From Ananas comosus (taxonomy: Eukaryota > Streptophyta > Magnoliopsida > Poales > Bromeliaceae), in assembly GCF_001540865.1 (NCBI RefSeq), contig NC_033621.1:1831439-1895438 (forward strand): DNA of 64,000 nucleotides, read 5' to 3'. Shown here piece by piece: positions 23,503 to 36,932 of this stretch. Made by a program: the position numbers and the translations under genes. Position 1 is the stretch's first letter. Each line of letters begins with the position of its first letter. The notes under the pieces were generated by a model. The model saw only the letters and a list, made by a program, of their open reading frames with translations. It made no database searches and was not told the DNA's origin.

Positions 23503-26106
23503 TGGTCTGACCTTTCTCTTCTGGTTATTTCCTGGGTACAGAAATAGGCAGAACATATCTCTCTGATCAATGTCCTGCAATGGTGGCGATTGCAACAGTA
23601 TGCCACCAAACAAATCACCCGAATAAACCTGCATACAGACATATAATGAGAAGAAAGATAAATACGATAAGCAAACCTGGTGAGTATTCCCAATTTGGAG
23701 CTCCATGACAATGTACAGAATTTTGTTTTAAAAGGAGAACAATACTCTCAAAACGCAGAAAAAATTACATTTATTACACCCATATCCTATTAAACTAGTT
23801 GAATATACTAATTATCTCTGCGTTCGCATTCAATGATGGATTAAGAAGATAAATGCGTGATTATGCTAAGTCATGGCTCAAATGCCACATAAGCTCACTG
23901 GTGTTGAAGCCTCTAGAAATAAAAGGTTTAGAGGAAGAATTATGCAAACACCAACTTACACTGTATGAAAAATGAATATCTTGATCTGACCAATTCTCAA
24001 CCGGTGATTCATACAAGAAAACCATCTTTTCGCCTAGGCGACCTTTTTCCTGAAAGGAGAAGATTTCAGGTACTTAACTGAAGTTTGACTTACAGCTTAC
24101 TCAGACTGAGTGGTGGGCACTCGCTGACAGTTCGAAGAAGAGCTCACCTTGAAGGCATGGCTTGTTCTCTGCAATAAAACTTCTTTCCCAGTACCGCTAT
24201 TCAAGGTCAACTGAATTTTCTCCTTTTTTGTGAATATTTTTGAAATGGGATTGACATAATGTGGGAATCTGAATGGTATATCAACGGAGAACAGCCCATC
24301 AGCATACTGTAACTTCTGAGACCATCTGATAGTGAAAGATATATCCGATCCACCATCGACCTTGAAGGAAAAGTGTCAATTAAGTAAAAACGAAAATGAA
24401 ACATGTTAAAATCTTCAGGGTTAGATTCTTAGAAAGACATAATATATAGGAAATAGTCACCTCTCGGATTGTCAAGAAAAATAAATCGGGCTTTAAAAAG
24501 CCCCCAGCTTCAAATTTTGAGATCTTCTCTGTGCTCTGTTCTTCTGTCTCTATCACTTGAGTGGCATATGATCGTTTACCAACATTAACCTCAATGCCTT
24601 GTATTGAGCCCTGATGGACAAAACTTACAAGGTTTGAGAACAACCAACAAAAACTGTACAAAAGATGTACTTTCCAAAAAGATATGATGAAAGCTTTTAT
24701 CTTCCAAAAGGTACAGTACCGTAAGCTATGCTTCAACTTATTAGTTGAGTACAGGCCAATCAATTTGTTCACCCTAAAGTTTGGACAAGAATGAATAGCT
24801 AAACCAAGTGATTGGCTCTTTTCTTACCTCATGAAATTAATTTCTAATTTATTTAGTTGTTTTGCATGTTTATTTATAAGAAAGAAGACGAGGAACCAAG
24901 AGACATATTTCCTAAATCAGGACCAATTGACAGGTAGCCAATCCACATCATGCCAATATATATTTATCATGTCTAAATCACACGCCTTAATTATAATAGT
25001 GTTACAAGCTCACAAATTGGGGGAGGAAAAAGAAAGAACGAGCATATCTTGGATAATTAGGCAACAGTCAGTCAAATCTACAGGAAATCAATGTTTGTCT
25101 GATTTCAGCAAGTTCAATCAGTTTAGCTTTGCATAATTCAAATGCAGTCACGACCTTTAACTACTGGATTAAGCAAGAAATAATTAAAAAGAAAAAAAAA
25201 AAAATCGAAGAGCTCAATGACCGGTTTTGAACATCATGAAAATAATAGTCAATCAATAATTCTAACAAAATTAATTAATAAATCATCGAACACTTTCATA
25301 TTTTCTTAAACAAAATGTGATAAATACTAATCAACGGCTTTAAGTACAAGGAGATTGAAGACCCCCTCAATCATAAACCATTTTGAAATCGGTTACCCGA
25401 GTTTTCATTTCCGGTGGACGACCCCTCAATTTTCGTTTGTTTTGATTTTAAGTAATTCTAGTCAGTAGTATTCGGAATTTCATTAAATTAATCAGCAATT
25501 CCGTCGAATTTCACGGCTCTAACCACTTTTCTGCAGAAAAAGGGGAAAAAAAAAGTGTAGATTTCGCTAATAATCATCATGTGATACTAAGAAACCCGCT
25601 AAATTTAACAAATTGAGGGGTTCTCCATGCACTTCTCTAACAATTAAATAGTTAAACACTACCAAATTATCAAACGAAACGAGGAAAAGAACGCATTTCG
25701 TCGAGACCTGCTCGCCCATGGGGACGACGAGGCGGCAATCGCAGCTGCGGTTCCGCATAATGCAGTGCACCCACCAGCGGCCGCGGGCGACGACGAAGGC
25801 CTCGCCGAGGAGGCACTCGACCTCGAGGGCGATCTCCTTCAGCTGGAGCGGGATCAGCGCGGGGGGGTCGCAGCGCCCGTACACGTGGGGCTGGTAGCTG
25901 GGGACGTCGGGGTTGTCGACGCTCGCGGGGTCGGCGACCACCGCGTACGCCATGGGCGCCGCCGGGAGCATCGTCGCCGACCCCGTCGACCGCTCCATCC
26001 CCGCTGCGTGGCGCGGCGGGGCCTGGTGCGGCGGCGGTGCCCCGATCCGCTTCGCCAGCTTGAGCCCGTCCTCGACGGAGGCCGCGAACTCTCCGGCGCT
26101 CGCCAT
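19010..26106 (-). CDS. VIT and von Willebrand factor A domain protein (ITIH-like), cysteine-rich C-terminus
   Basis: Thirteen minus-strand exons join in frame to 751 residues: 26106-25708, 24610-24461, 24360-24148, 24049-23960, 23628-23512, 22705-22436, 22223-22067, 21634-21557, 21103-21003, 20726-20556, 20173-20099, 19842-19747 and 19348-19010. The N-terminal part (DNPDVPSYQPHVYGRCDPPA, then MRNRSCDCRLVVPMGEQ) matches plant inter-alpha-trypsin-inhibitor heavy-chain-like proteins such as At1g19110 (about 754 residues). The vWA domain starts near residue 324 with a MIDAS motif, DTSGS (334-338), and a second metal-site segment, LITDGA, at 431-436. The tail has 16 cysteines between 698 and 747 (SCCCMCCIKTC, FECCSELCC). 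The last acceptor (AAAAG|GTAAAG) has a poor pyrimidine tract but is the only one found that keeps frame. Start chosen from family length and a clean leader. Molecular function in plants is unknown; the MIDAS suggests metal-dependent protein binding. Confidence 0.92.
23464..23501. repeat. (GA)n microsatellite in intron 5 of the vWA gene
   Basis: About 37 bp of GA dinucleotides, ten bases from the exon 5 donor on the transcribed strand. Confidence 0.95.
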
Positions 26107-26279
26107 GGCCCCTCCGATCGCGTACTCCGCTTCTCCCCCCGAGGGATCAAAGGGGACGAGGAGGAAGACGAGGAGATTAAGGAGAGCCGAGAAGGGAGGG
26201 GGTGGGGAATGTGAAATGGGAAGGGGAATGGGAATCGCTTTCCAAGGGAGAGAGCGAGCATAGATGACACGATGATGGG

Positions 26280-28402
26280 TGATTAAATTAGGCCTTATAA
26301 TAATTTCCTTTTTTGTAATTAAATAATTTTCTAAAATTAATTGAATATAATATATAAATATATATACATTAGGGTAAAAATAGAAAAGCAAACCGGATTG
26401 CTTGCGCTCGGCGTCTTGGCCTATTTGATCGCGCTGTAGCTCATAAAAAGTATCAATAAAATTTTTAATTAAGAATCTTCTCTATGAGAGAGTAAAATAA
26501 TTTTTATAATATTATATTGTATGATAATAATGTATCCTCTCATATGATAATTTCTATTTTTATACATTAAAATTTTATTTTCAAACTACATCTAAAAATT
26601 GACCTTCAAAATTTTCTTTTTCCTCAATTTAAAAGAAAACATGTTGTTTACTGCTGATTATTACAGCTACTTAAAAATTTTAAAATATTAACTTTTCTAT
26701 ATTATATAATCATCAATACATAAGCTATGTAAGTATCATAAATTACATCCTTCTTAGAATTTTATTTAAAGATTATTAATTTGTACAATAATTTATATAT
26801 AAAACTCAGGTCAGTTTCATAGTTGTTGCTCCTTCATCTTTCAAAATTGTTCTTAGCGACAATGCTAGAGAGTTGCAAGTAGTTGTAATTCGTAATTTCG
26901 GTACTATCGAAGTTTGCGACATTGTCGGCTCTCAAACAGCAGAACTCGGTGGATTTCACGTAGCGGTAAGTTTTGTGAAAAAAAAAAACCCCAAATGCAT
27001 GCGGACGAGCAAGTGGAGTAGGAGGTGAAGTTACCGGGGAGGTGATCGCACTCAACGTCTTATTAACGGCATTAGCGTTTTGGAACGTTCGGAGCCGCGT
27101 AGCAGGGGAGGGGTCGGGGGAAGCGGCGAGCCAACAGAAACGCGACACGTGGATCCTGTCGTTGAGCCGTTGAGGGGTGCTGGTTTTTAGTATGCGAAGG
27201 AACGCAGAGAGCATCCGTGCGGGAGAAGAATAAGGACCGTGGATTCTGCGATGCTTCGGTTAGGGAGGGGACGGATCACGCGCCGGCCGCATAGAAAAAT
27301 TATGAGCGCGTGGGTTCTCGGACGACGAGGACAAAAGAACGTTGGATACGGAGGGGTAAATTGCACGCGGCGGAAGTGATGAACCCGCCTTTGTCGGCAA
27401 CGTGCGCGTTCCGAGACCCGGAGGGCAAATTGGTAATTTAGCCATTTATGTACCGTTGGGGGAATTGCATTATTAGATATTGTTATGGGTTAATTTCATA
27501 GATCTCCCTGCAAAAATATAGAATATCAAATATACTCATATAAAATTTAATTTTTTTTATATTTATCGTTGTAAAAGACTAAAAGTTCAGTGATATCTTA
27601 TATTTGTTCCTATAATTTATTATCGTTAAAATACTATTTATTTTTAACAAAAAAATAAATAAAATAATATTTTTGTCTCACGAATATGTCCCTCTAAGAG
27701 CATTAATTATTAAAATTACACAGAAATATTCTTCTAAAAATATTCAACAATCATCTTCATTTTTTTTCTACTATCACAGATAATAAAAGAGAGATAAAAA
27801 GATCAACATGGTATAAGTTTCTAACTTTTATACTTTTGGATATTATGGAGATCTTCTATTAAATATTGCTATTTCTATATGGAAATAAAGTTTACTATGC
27901 AGCTGATACACTCTATTTATTTTTTTTTAAAGAGAAAAGCATAATAACATTATTTTTCAAAAAATTAGGATGGACAAGATAAACTTAAAAAATAATTTTA
28001 TTGTTATTTTTTTAAAGAAAAAATATGATTAATTTATTATTATTGATACAGTGCAAGTATGAAATAGTAGACTTCTTCCAGCAAACATGAGGTGTGGAAA
28101 GCAATAATTAGGATGGACTTAAAGCACTTGCATGAGCTTCACAACAGCAATTTATGCCTCTTTGTAGCAACTATCCACAATTATTAGTGGCCCACTTCAA
28201 AGAATAAAAATATAAGAAGATGCTTTAAATAACTAGTGATAGTGAACTATTGCTTCCTTCATTTATTTTAAAAAATAAATTTAATTGAAAATATAATATA
28301 ACTAACCTTTCTACGTTAAAATCATCCGGTCTAAGTTTAAAGCCTAGCTGTTTTATATTTTTAATTATATTTATATATAAAAAAATGAAGCTCTTAAAAA
28401 AA
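26280..28402. other. Intergenic region with an orphan GC-rich block and a MULE arm
   Basis: AT-rich except for 26990-27440, which is GC-richer with CG-containing words and open frames on the minus strand but no domain I recognise. It may be a decayed leader or promoter. At 27487-27740 there is a left-arm-like copy of the MULE family (GGGTTAATTTCATAGATCTC ... AATATGTCCCTCTAAGAGC), including the inner segment shared with 5375-6339. No partner right arm is adjacent. Confidence 0.5.
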
Positions 28403-28793
28403 GGGTTAATCTCATACATGTTTCTGCAAATATAGTGAATAGCAAATGTATTCGTATAAAATTTAACTTTCATATATTGTCTTTTCAAAAGTCTTAATAT
28501 TTTCAAATATGTTCGTACCGTTAGAATCCGTTAGAAAAAATTAGTTAACCATAAGTTAAATACTTAACCCTAGTTAGTTTTTGATATTTTTATCCATTTA
28601 TATTATGCTAGTATGGCTTTTGGAGAGATATATTTATGATAGCAGCATTGAAAATATAAACGGTTCTCTAATAATGGTAACAAGTCAGAGGGATATATTT
28701 AAAAATATTAGGACTTTTGTAGGAACTACGTATGAAAGTTGAATTTTGTAGGGATGTTTTTATCATTCATTATTGTATGAAATTAACAAAAAA
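28403..28793. mobile_element. MULE-type MITE, relative of the 5375-6339 element
   Basis: The left end GGGTTAATCTCATACATG faces a right end whose reverse complement is GTTAATTTCATACAATAATG. Inner arms share TAATATTTTCAAATATGTTC / AAATATTAGGACTTTTGTAG and the ACCGTTAGAATCCGTTAGAA signature. Flanks are poly-A on both sides, so the target duplication is uninformative. It lies just upstream of the PAA promoter. Confidence 0.7.
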
Positions 28794-28836
28794 AAAAAAA
28801 AAACAACACTACACAGGCTATAAAAATGTTAATTTT

Positions 28837-28920
28837 TATGGGCCCCACCATAAGCAGAAGCCCAATTGGGAACCCAATTATACCCTTATTGGGCTATTGG
28901 GCCAAAACCGGCCCATTAAA
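28837..28920 (+). promoter_or_regulatory. PAA promoter with clustered Site II boxes
   Basis: Within about 85 bp there are ATGGGCCCC, ATTGGGCTATTGGGCC and CCGGCCCATTAA. TGGGCC/T 'Site II' motifs are bound by TCP factors and are typical of plant proliferation and housekeeping genes, including proteasome subunits. A CT-rich leader and AAACCCTAGCG follow before the start at 29079. Confidence 0.65.
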
Positions 28921-29078
28921 CTCATTCATTTCTTGTGGGAGAAGTACATAGCGCACACTTCTTTCTCTCTCTCTTTTGTCCTCCGCTTTCTTAGATCTCT
29001 CCCCGAAGAAGAGGAAGAAGACGAACGAGAAGAGGAGGGAACCCCAAAACCCTCGAACCAAACCCTAGCGAAGACGCC

Positions 29079-32000
29079 ATGAGCCGCGGGACCGGAGCGG
29101 GATACGATCGCCACATCACCATCTTCTCCCCCGAGGGTCGCCTCTACCAAGTCGGTAAGCCCTAGGGTTTTGCGCTAATGATCCTATCTCCCATTCGATC
29201 GGTTTCATCTCTTAGGGTTTCAGTTTTGACTCTTATGGGTAATCTAGTTCGAGTAAGGGGGTTTGGATCGGTTGCTTAAACTTTGTGGTGTTTTGGATTA
29301 GAGTATGCTTTCAAAGCTGTGAAAGCCTCGGGGATCACTTCGATTGGAGTGCGGGGGAAGGATTCGGTGTGCGTTGTTACTCAGAAGAAGGTCCCGGTGA
29401 GTGTTTTTGTCGAGTGATTCATCTGGTTATGTGCAAAATTTGATCTTTTTTTATGTAATTCTATGCCATTTTGACTTGGTTAGGACAAGCTATTGGATCA
29501 AACTAGTGTTACTCATCTCTTTCCCATCACAAAATATCTTGGATTGTTGGCCACTGGAATGACAGGTAGTCCCTTTTTTGGCTGGAAATTATAGTTCTCA
29601 TTTCATATGATTTATAAGCAAGTTGTAAATTATCCGTTATACTATTACTTGTGAAATTATGTTGAAAGTAAATTAATGAGATTACTTGCTTCCTGATGTA
29701 TGATATGCTCTGGAATATCTTAAATTGCAATTTGGTGACACAATCTAGATCGAATAAGAGGATTTACAAACTAAGGTGATGATACATCTTACATGCTCTT
29801 CAACAGCTGTTTGAGTTGTACAGCAGATACAAGCTCTACTTTTCATTGTTAATGTTTGTATTTATTATGTCTAATTTTTCTTATTTGTTTTTAATGGGTG
29901 AAACTTAGTTGAAGTACTGCCACGATTACAAATAGCCTTCTCTTTCTTGTTTCATGCTATGATTGTGAGACGACATTTCTTGAGATTCCATTGTGCTCCC
30001 CTAAATTTGGCTTTTCTCATGATTATTATCATGACAAAAAGCTTCAATACATGAATAAGTAAATCCTAACCTTGCTTACGCGGAAGGTTTTTATTTTATT
30101 TTTTTTATATTTTTAAGAGGAAGCCATAAGAATCCTGTGATGAAGGTCTTGCATGGTTGATCACTTGACTGCTAAGTTCTGTTCTCGTGACTATATTGTA
30201 TAAGTTTCAAAAATTTTTAATGTTATTGTTTTATGAAAAGATTGCTCAAGGAATTTCGTTCACCAGTACTTCAGTACTTATTTGATTGTGCATTGTGGGA
30301 AATCCCATAAGAATTATGATAATATTAAAGTTATGGATTTAAGATGTTCTTTTATAATTGCCATTACTAACAACGAAAATTCCAATCTTCTAGCTGATGC
30401 GAGGTCTTTAGTCCATCAAGCAAGGAATGAAGCTGCAGAGTTCCGTTTCAAATGGGGATATGAAATGCCGGTGGATGTACTGGCTAAGTGGTATGGTTAC
30501 GTTCTGTCATGTTGGTTAATTCTCATCCTGTTAATTGGCACAAAACAGTTTTATGTTGCCATGCTTTGCTCTCTCTTCTATAACATTGTAAATGAACTAC
30601 TTGCGCTGCTTGATAAATGACTAGACCTTAAGTCATGAGGGGTATCATTTGATTAATAATCGGAGTTAGTTCTCCACGCTTGTTGAATGGCAATGCTGAT
30701 ATATGTAACTATTGTAGCTAAGCTTTGATACAACCTTTAGTATTCCTTATGGTTTATTGATTTCTACAAAGCATAATTTACCAAACTTGGTCAAGTTTTT
30801 CTTGTTCGTTGCTCAACTTTTGTAGAATTTTCAGCTAATGGGCTATAAATGTGGTATGTTCTCATTGCTGTTCAATTATTTGGTGAAGATGTGTATTTCT
30901 GCCTTAGGATGTAGGATGACCAAGATATACTGAATTGTCAAAGCATAATCTCATGTCATTTATCCTCTGACCTTGTCCAGGATTGCAGACAAATCACAGA
31001 TATATACCCAACATGCGTACATGAGACCTCTTGGAGTAGGTCGGTACTGAACACTACCTATGGCTACATATGGCCTCAGTCCATTAGATTTATTTTAATT
31101 AACATATCTGGTTATCTTTTCTTGCTTCAATTACTGATTCTTTTTTATTTTTTTTTCTTTTTATCCGTTTTCTGTTTTATTCTCTTTTTTGACTTTGGGT
31201 CATGAAGCGGCTATGGTCTTGGGTATCGATGAAGAAAAAGGACCTCAACTCTTCAAATGTGACCCTGCTGGTCATTTTTTTGGTCACAAGGTAAATTGAG
31301 ACTTTTGAACCTTTTACTAATTTAACCAAACATTTTACTATAAAAGAAGCTGCCGAAAGTTGTACCAGATTTTGCTACACTTCTATTATGAGCCATGAGC
31401 ATGCTTCAACAGCATAACATTTGTCCTCGCTTTCTTTTCTTGTTGGAGAATTTGATATCTTTTTATAATCCATTACACATTCAGCTCCCTCTCTCTTACA
31501 CAAACTTTAAGAAGTTCAATTCCCTTACAAAGTAGCTTATTTCCTTTTTCAGGCTACAAGCACTGGTCTCAAGGAGCAGGAAGCGATCAACTTTTTGGAG
31601 AAGAAAATGAAGAACGATCCTGCTTTTTCATACGAAGAGACTGTGCAGGTACATATATTGTCGAGTATAGGTATCAGCATAGTTGAAGCTGTGAAGCTTA
31701 TGGATCAGAAGAATGGAGTAATCATAGTTGTCAATTAGTTAAATTTTCTCAGTAAAAAGTTCTAAGTTTCCCTGATTAACTGAAATAGAGTTACATCAGT
31801 TCTAGGACCAGAAAATTAGCAGGATAATAGGATCGTAGGATATATATGTTTGTTTACAATCCTAGATGTACTACGTTATGTGTCCATAGTTCAGTTAATA
31901 CTTGTGGAAAATGTCACTTCAGGCCTCACCCCTCGAAGGCTACCCTTTTTTTATTTTTTGCCTTCAATCAATACAGCGGATTTGCCCATTTCGTCCCTGA

Positions 32001-32469
32001 AAGCTATTTTAGATCTTAATATAGCTGGAGGACTTTTTTTGGATTGACCTTTAATCCCAATGCACATTTGTTATAATCCTTTTGACAATAATTTCCTCCG
32101 TGCTTTTCAAATGGCAAATAGATGTCATAGATTCGTAATTGTGTATTGTTTGCTATTCAGCATTTCCTAATAAACTTTTCTGCCTCTTTGTAGACTACAA
32201 TATCTGCATTGCAGTCGGTCCTTCAGGAAGACTTCAAGGCCACAGAGATTGAGGTTTTGTCACTCTTATCCTATGATTTTTTTTTTTTGATCTTTTGATA
32301 GTTTGTTTAATAATAATATCTTTCTGTTCATATGTGACACTGACCGCTATGTTTTATGCTCTTTTATCTTTACTAGGTTGGAGTCGTGAGAAAGGAAGAT
32401 CCAGTGTTCAGAGTGCTATCGACGGAGGAGATTGACGAGCACCTCACGGCCATCAGTGAACGTGATTGA
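29079..32469 (+). CDS. PAA1: 20S proteasome subunit alpha type-6 (PAA)
   Basis: Nine exons join to 246 residues: 29079-29154, 29302-29396, 29484-29565, 30394-30490, 30981-31039, 31208-31290, 31553-31648, 32194-32253 and 32377-32469. All borders are GT-AG and phases agree. The protein opens [20 protein letters not shown] and continues [13 protein letters not shown] (the alpha-subunit signature), [74 protein letters not shown] and ends [14 protein letters not shown]. Alpha subunits are non-catalytic and form the outer heptameric ring that gates the 20S core and docks the 19S cap; the N-terminal YDR is part of the gate. The length equals that of Arabidopsis PAA proteins. No defect seen. Confidence 0.97.
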
Positions 32470-33814
32470 GTCCGAAGAATCTGAATTGCTGCTGCTGCTG
32501 CTGCATCCTCTGCTTCTGTGTTTTTTAGATCATAATTATAAGAAGGGTTGCAGAAATGTTAATTTGCAATATGCTGCTGATAAACATAGAATTAAACTTT
32601 TGATGATCTCCTTTGGGAATCTTCCAATTTATGCCTTGTTTTGTATGCTTCTTAGCTGGTAATCTGGGATTCAATCATCCTCCTGAAAGGTATATCAACA
32701 ATGTTTATTTCTGTTGTGACTTGGTTTTATCTTCGGTAATGAACATTTTCGTTCACTTCGGATGCGTCAGAAGATGTTGATGAGTAGTAGGCCTCTTTAT
32801 GTGATCATGCTTTGTTACACGTGTCTTTTGCTTTATGCTCTAAAAATAAATATCTAAAGCAGGTTTGGTGGAATTTTTGCTGTAGCTCTCAATTTTACTG
32901 CAGATTCTCGTGATGGCTCAAACACGTTTTAATGCACTTAATGGGAAGGCTCCTTTTGTTCGAAGATCTACGTCCATAATAGCAACGTAAGCATCCCTTT
33001 CATTTTATATGGGGCGTGTCTAGAGATAGACGTGATAACACAAACTTTATTCTCTCTCACTTTTTATTACCCATTATAATAAGGAAAAGTAATTATTCGA
33101 GCAGCACTACTTACCATATTGGTTGTCATCTGAAAAGCAATTCTGGAGGTCGGTGGTTTAGACGACGTCCATTGATGTTATCGACAGAAAAAGCAATCCC
33201 CAATTTCAGACTGCAGTATCATATGAGTTGTTTGGAAACTGGTAATTGTTCTGTTTCATGAACAGAAACTGGACCTTCAGGTCCTGTTGTTATTTGAATT
33301 GAAGTGCGCAGTCGAAGCCGCAACTCGAACCAAGTCGCCAACGCATAATATTTTGTTATGCCTCTTAATGCGACAATTCCTCGACTGTGCGCGAAGTGGA
33401 GTTTAGGGTTGCTCTCTTGATTGCAGTGAATTCAGCCATCTTATTTGTATAAGGAGAGGACTGCACTTCTTTCCTTCTCCTTTTCTTCTTTTTTTTCTTT
33501 TTGGCTTTTCTAAAGGAAACTATTGTTGACAATAAGCCTGGAATAAGGCACCAAAGAATCATTATAACCATGGAAGATAATAATAACACAAAAGTCATGC
33601 ATGTCAGATGGAGGTTAATGATACTACTCAATTTGCAACCACTAATCCACTAAATAGTGGCCAATGATATCATTTTGCACTATCTTAAGACCAATCAGCA
33701 CTTGGCTGTGGTGCCCTTTAATCGCGCCGACAATTGATATCAAACTTATTGTTGGAATTCCTCAACGGCATAATGCGTGCCAGTAAAAGACAACAACATA
33801 TCTTAAGTTGATTA
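32470..33814. other. PAA 3' region and intergenic DNA
   Basis: Contains the PAA 3' untranslated region (a GCT trinucleotide run at about 32488-32503) and then low-complexity DNA. No further gene recognised. Confidence 0.45.
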
Positions 33815-33960
33815 TTACCACTGACTAGCACAGTTGGATGATACCAAGGTGCCGACTAAGAGGTCAGAGATTCGATCTGCGGTACTAACTGGCGTAGTTG
33901 GATATTGATACCTCATCTGTCGTACGAGCCAGTTAAAAACTCAATCTATCTACTATCCAT
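33815..33960 (+). mobile_element. Possible tRNA-derived SINE fragment
   Basis: CTAGCACAGTTGGATGATA resembles a Pol III A box (TRGCNNAGTNGG). About 35 bp on, GAGGTCAGAGATTCGATCT resembles a B box. The block then partly repeats itself as CTGGCGTAGTTGGATATTG. A short or decayed copy; ends not defined. Confidence 0.4.
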
Positions 33961-35339
33961 AAGATAACATTTTCGATGATCCATAAAAATAACGCATTAG
34001 AAATAACCCAATCATCACTATATGTAGAAAACTTTTCTCACCACTACATGTAGAAGAACATTTTAGTCTGAGTTATAAACCAGGTCAAAGCAATAATTTC
34101 TGTAAATAAAGTCATTTACAGATTAAATAGTAGCTAAACCATCCTTGTTCACTTTCCCTTTTTTCTAAAAAATTAGTATAGCAGTGGATTAGGATATTGA
34201 ATGGATATATACTTACTTTGATAACATCATTGGTTTATACGGATACGAAATATTGGATATACCAAGAAATGTTTGGGATATACATCAATCTAATGAGATA
34301 AGAACAAATAAATTATAAACTTAACAAAAAACATAACAATACACATATTACTAATTTGCCATTTTTCTTGAAATATTAAGCAATATAATGTCATAGTTTG
34401 CAAAAACAAAAAGAAAAAGAAAAAATTGTGGATAAATATATCTGTTGAGGATAAGAGTCCGGATTCATGTCCAAGAGGATAAACTCCACTCAAATTATAA
34501 TAAATAGAGAGATGGTGAGTTAAATATATGGATATGGTTCATCGTTTTATACTATCATTTGGATATTGTGAATTGGTTTATATGCTTTTTACTTATATAT
34601 TTTAGCTTTTGAAAGTTCCCATATGGTATCTTAGTTCTGATCCTTAAGAAATAACTTTTAACTTTTTCGGAGCAAAATGAAATAAATCAATTTAAATTTT
34701 TGAATAATTAATTAGAAAAATTAATATTTATTTGATAGTTGGGAATAAAAGTGTACCTTGCATTTGGTTACAGGAATTAATTAATAATCATTATCAGGAT
34801 AGTACAGGTACTATCAATACATTATATATGAACAACAAAAAATAACTTCTATATAGCCGTGGCTAATTGATCATTTCTAATGCAGATGATAAAAGGACTA
34901 ATAGTTGTACCTGATTGATATTCGACATTCTAATTTTGAAGCCTAATTATTTTATATGTTCAACTAAACTTATTTCTAAAACAAATAGTCGATACTTCGG
35001 CTTTTCAAGTAGTATAATTATTTTATGTTTTATTAAGGTGTTGATATTTAAAACATGGAGCCTTTGATAATAGGTTTGAAATCTGAAATTTAGGAACAAG
35101 TAACAAAAAAATAAAAAATAATAAAACGCTAAATCATATTTTGGTTCTCAAACTATATGGTGCGTAAAATTCCGATCCATAAATGTTACTCCACCGTAAT
35201 TGCTGAGTTAAAAGCTTTTACATTGTTGTAATAACATTCACGACACAAATTAGTCGATTGAATGACGAAGTATAATAGTATTATGATTGATGACATGGTA
35301 ATAATTTAAATATTATATTACTATCATTTCAACAATATA
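33961..35339. other. AT-rich intergenic DNA
   Basis: No coding signal or structured repeat recognised beyond scattered A/T runs. Confidence 0.4.
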
Positions 35340-35565
35340 TTTGTGAAGCCTCATTTTTCATGGGGTCAACTATTCTGACTCTAACATGTTTAACTCTTTT
35401 AATTTTTTGGACTTAATCATTGTCTAAAATATTATAGCTGGATTAAGAGGTTTAGTTCTATTATATCTTATATATAAGATTATTTCAATTTTTGAGGTTT
35501 CAAGTTTAAACACGCTCATAAGTATCAACGATATGAGACTCATCTCGCTAGCCTTAGTCTATTTT
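35340..35565 (+). repeat. Degenerate LTR-like interspersed repeat (copy 1)
   Basis: Shares with 35722-36120 and 58186-58445 the series AACTCTTTTAATTTTTTGGA, TTAATCATTGTCTAAAATAT, GATTAAGAGG, TCTTATATATAAGATTATTT and, with the third copy, GATATGAGACTCATCTCGCT. The most diverged of the three. Confidence 0.6.
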
Positions 35566-35721
35566 ATAGAAAACTGCGCGTATTAGCCAATTTTATGGGG
35601 AGTCGCGCTCTACCTACAATAGTCATCGGCCAGAAAATCTCGCTCTGCTTGCTGTATAACTCTGGCTTAACTGGGACTCATCTCACACTTCCGACCGGTA
35701 ATTGATTTTGATACTAACTGT

Positions 35722-36120
35722 AACGCCCCATTTCTCAGAGGGTTATCTATCCTAGAATTATTCAAGTCCTAGTATACTTAACTCTTTAGACTTAGTTACT
35801 GCCCAAAATGTTATATGTTACGTATGGAATTGCGAAAAAATTGCGTTATGTGCGGTGAGAAAGTACGATGGAAAAATATTTTGTTTGTTTTCGTACGTAA
35901 TATTACGTTCCATATATCGCGATTAGTCGGTTACGACATATTTTCTGCAGCCCCACCAGAGAACGCAGAATCATATCCCTATATGCTTTTACCTCAACTT
36001 CATTTTATCTAATAGCGTTAGATAGATCTTAATATCAAACTAAGCCATAACCGGGTTAAGAGAATTAGTCATATTATATATCTTATAAATAGGGCTATTC
36101 TAATTCTAGAGTCTCACAAT
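35722..36120 (+). repeat. LTR-like interspersed repeat (copy 2), with an insert
   Basis: Begins GTAACGCCCCATTTCTCAGA and follows the family through CTTAACTCTTTAGACTTAGT and CTGCCCAAAATG. It then contains an extra segment (about 35812-36010) before resuming at AACCGGGTTAAGAGAATTAG, CTTATAAATAGGGCTATTC and GAGTCTCACAA. Confidence 0.6.
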
Positions 36121-36581
36121 ATTATTATCCAATAAATTAAAATTAAACTAAAAATATTAATTAAATAATTTTAAAAATAATTAAATAAAAAAATAAAAAA
36201 AAAGAAATTAAGAATTAAATTGTAGCAATTTGGCTTATTAGCAACAAAAAAAAAAAAGAAGAAGAAAAGGTGTAAGAGCTCACCCTTCACCAAAAAAAAA
36301 AAAAATAACCTGAAACGGTACCAAACCCCGCCCCTCGCTAACCACACCGGTGTGGTGACGTGGCATTGCTTCGTTTTGTTTTCTCCTAATTGCCCCTCGC
36401 TAATCACACCGCTGTGGTGACGTGGCATTTGATTCATTTTGTTTTCTCCTTATTTTTGACTTGTGTGTAGTACGCCGATTCATCTCGAAGCGGCGACTTA
36501 CCCGCCACGACTTGCTAAAGAAGAGCAACGCTACGCGTACCCCAAAAAGGTCCCCCCCAATATCTCCACAGCTAATTAATT

Positions 36582-36932
36582 AAAAAAAACTTCAAATACT
36601 ACTATGTGGTTTCGCACTTTCTCACTTTACTATTATGTGATTTAAAATATATCACTTTCGTATTATATGATTTTATTTTTATCTTTTTATTATTTCTTTC
36701 ACTAATTTTTTCATTAAATCAATGACAAAGTTAAAAACTGAAGGATATTAAAGTAAATACTTGATAAACCTAGATGGTATATTCAAACTTTTTTTGCATA
36801 TAATTTAACAAAATATTAACGGAGGAGCTGACAAAAAAAAATAAAATTACAGGTACTAAATTGATATACTTTAAACCACATGATACTAAAGTGAGTAAAT
36901 ATGAAACCATATGGGTGGTATTTGAAGCTTAC
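36582..36932. mobile_element. MITE with AAACTTCAAATACTA-type ends
   Basis: The left arm AACTTCAAATACTACTATGT and the inverted right arm AAGCTTCAAATACCACCCAT continue as an imperfect inverted repeat of about 90 bp, with TTTAGTATCATGTGGTTTAA-like units. The same family is present at 48326-49920, where it is interrupted. Confidence 0.72.

Noticed and set aside
25765..26263. Plus-strand frames over 25765-26263
   Set aside because: Shadows of exon 1 of the minus-strand vWA protein.
26834..27445. Minus-strand frames in the GC-richer block 26834-27445
   Set aside because: No start context, splice structure or recognisable motif; described only as an orphan GC-rich block.
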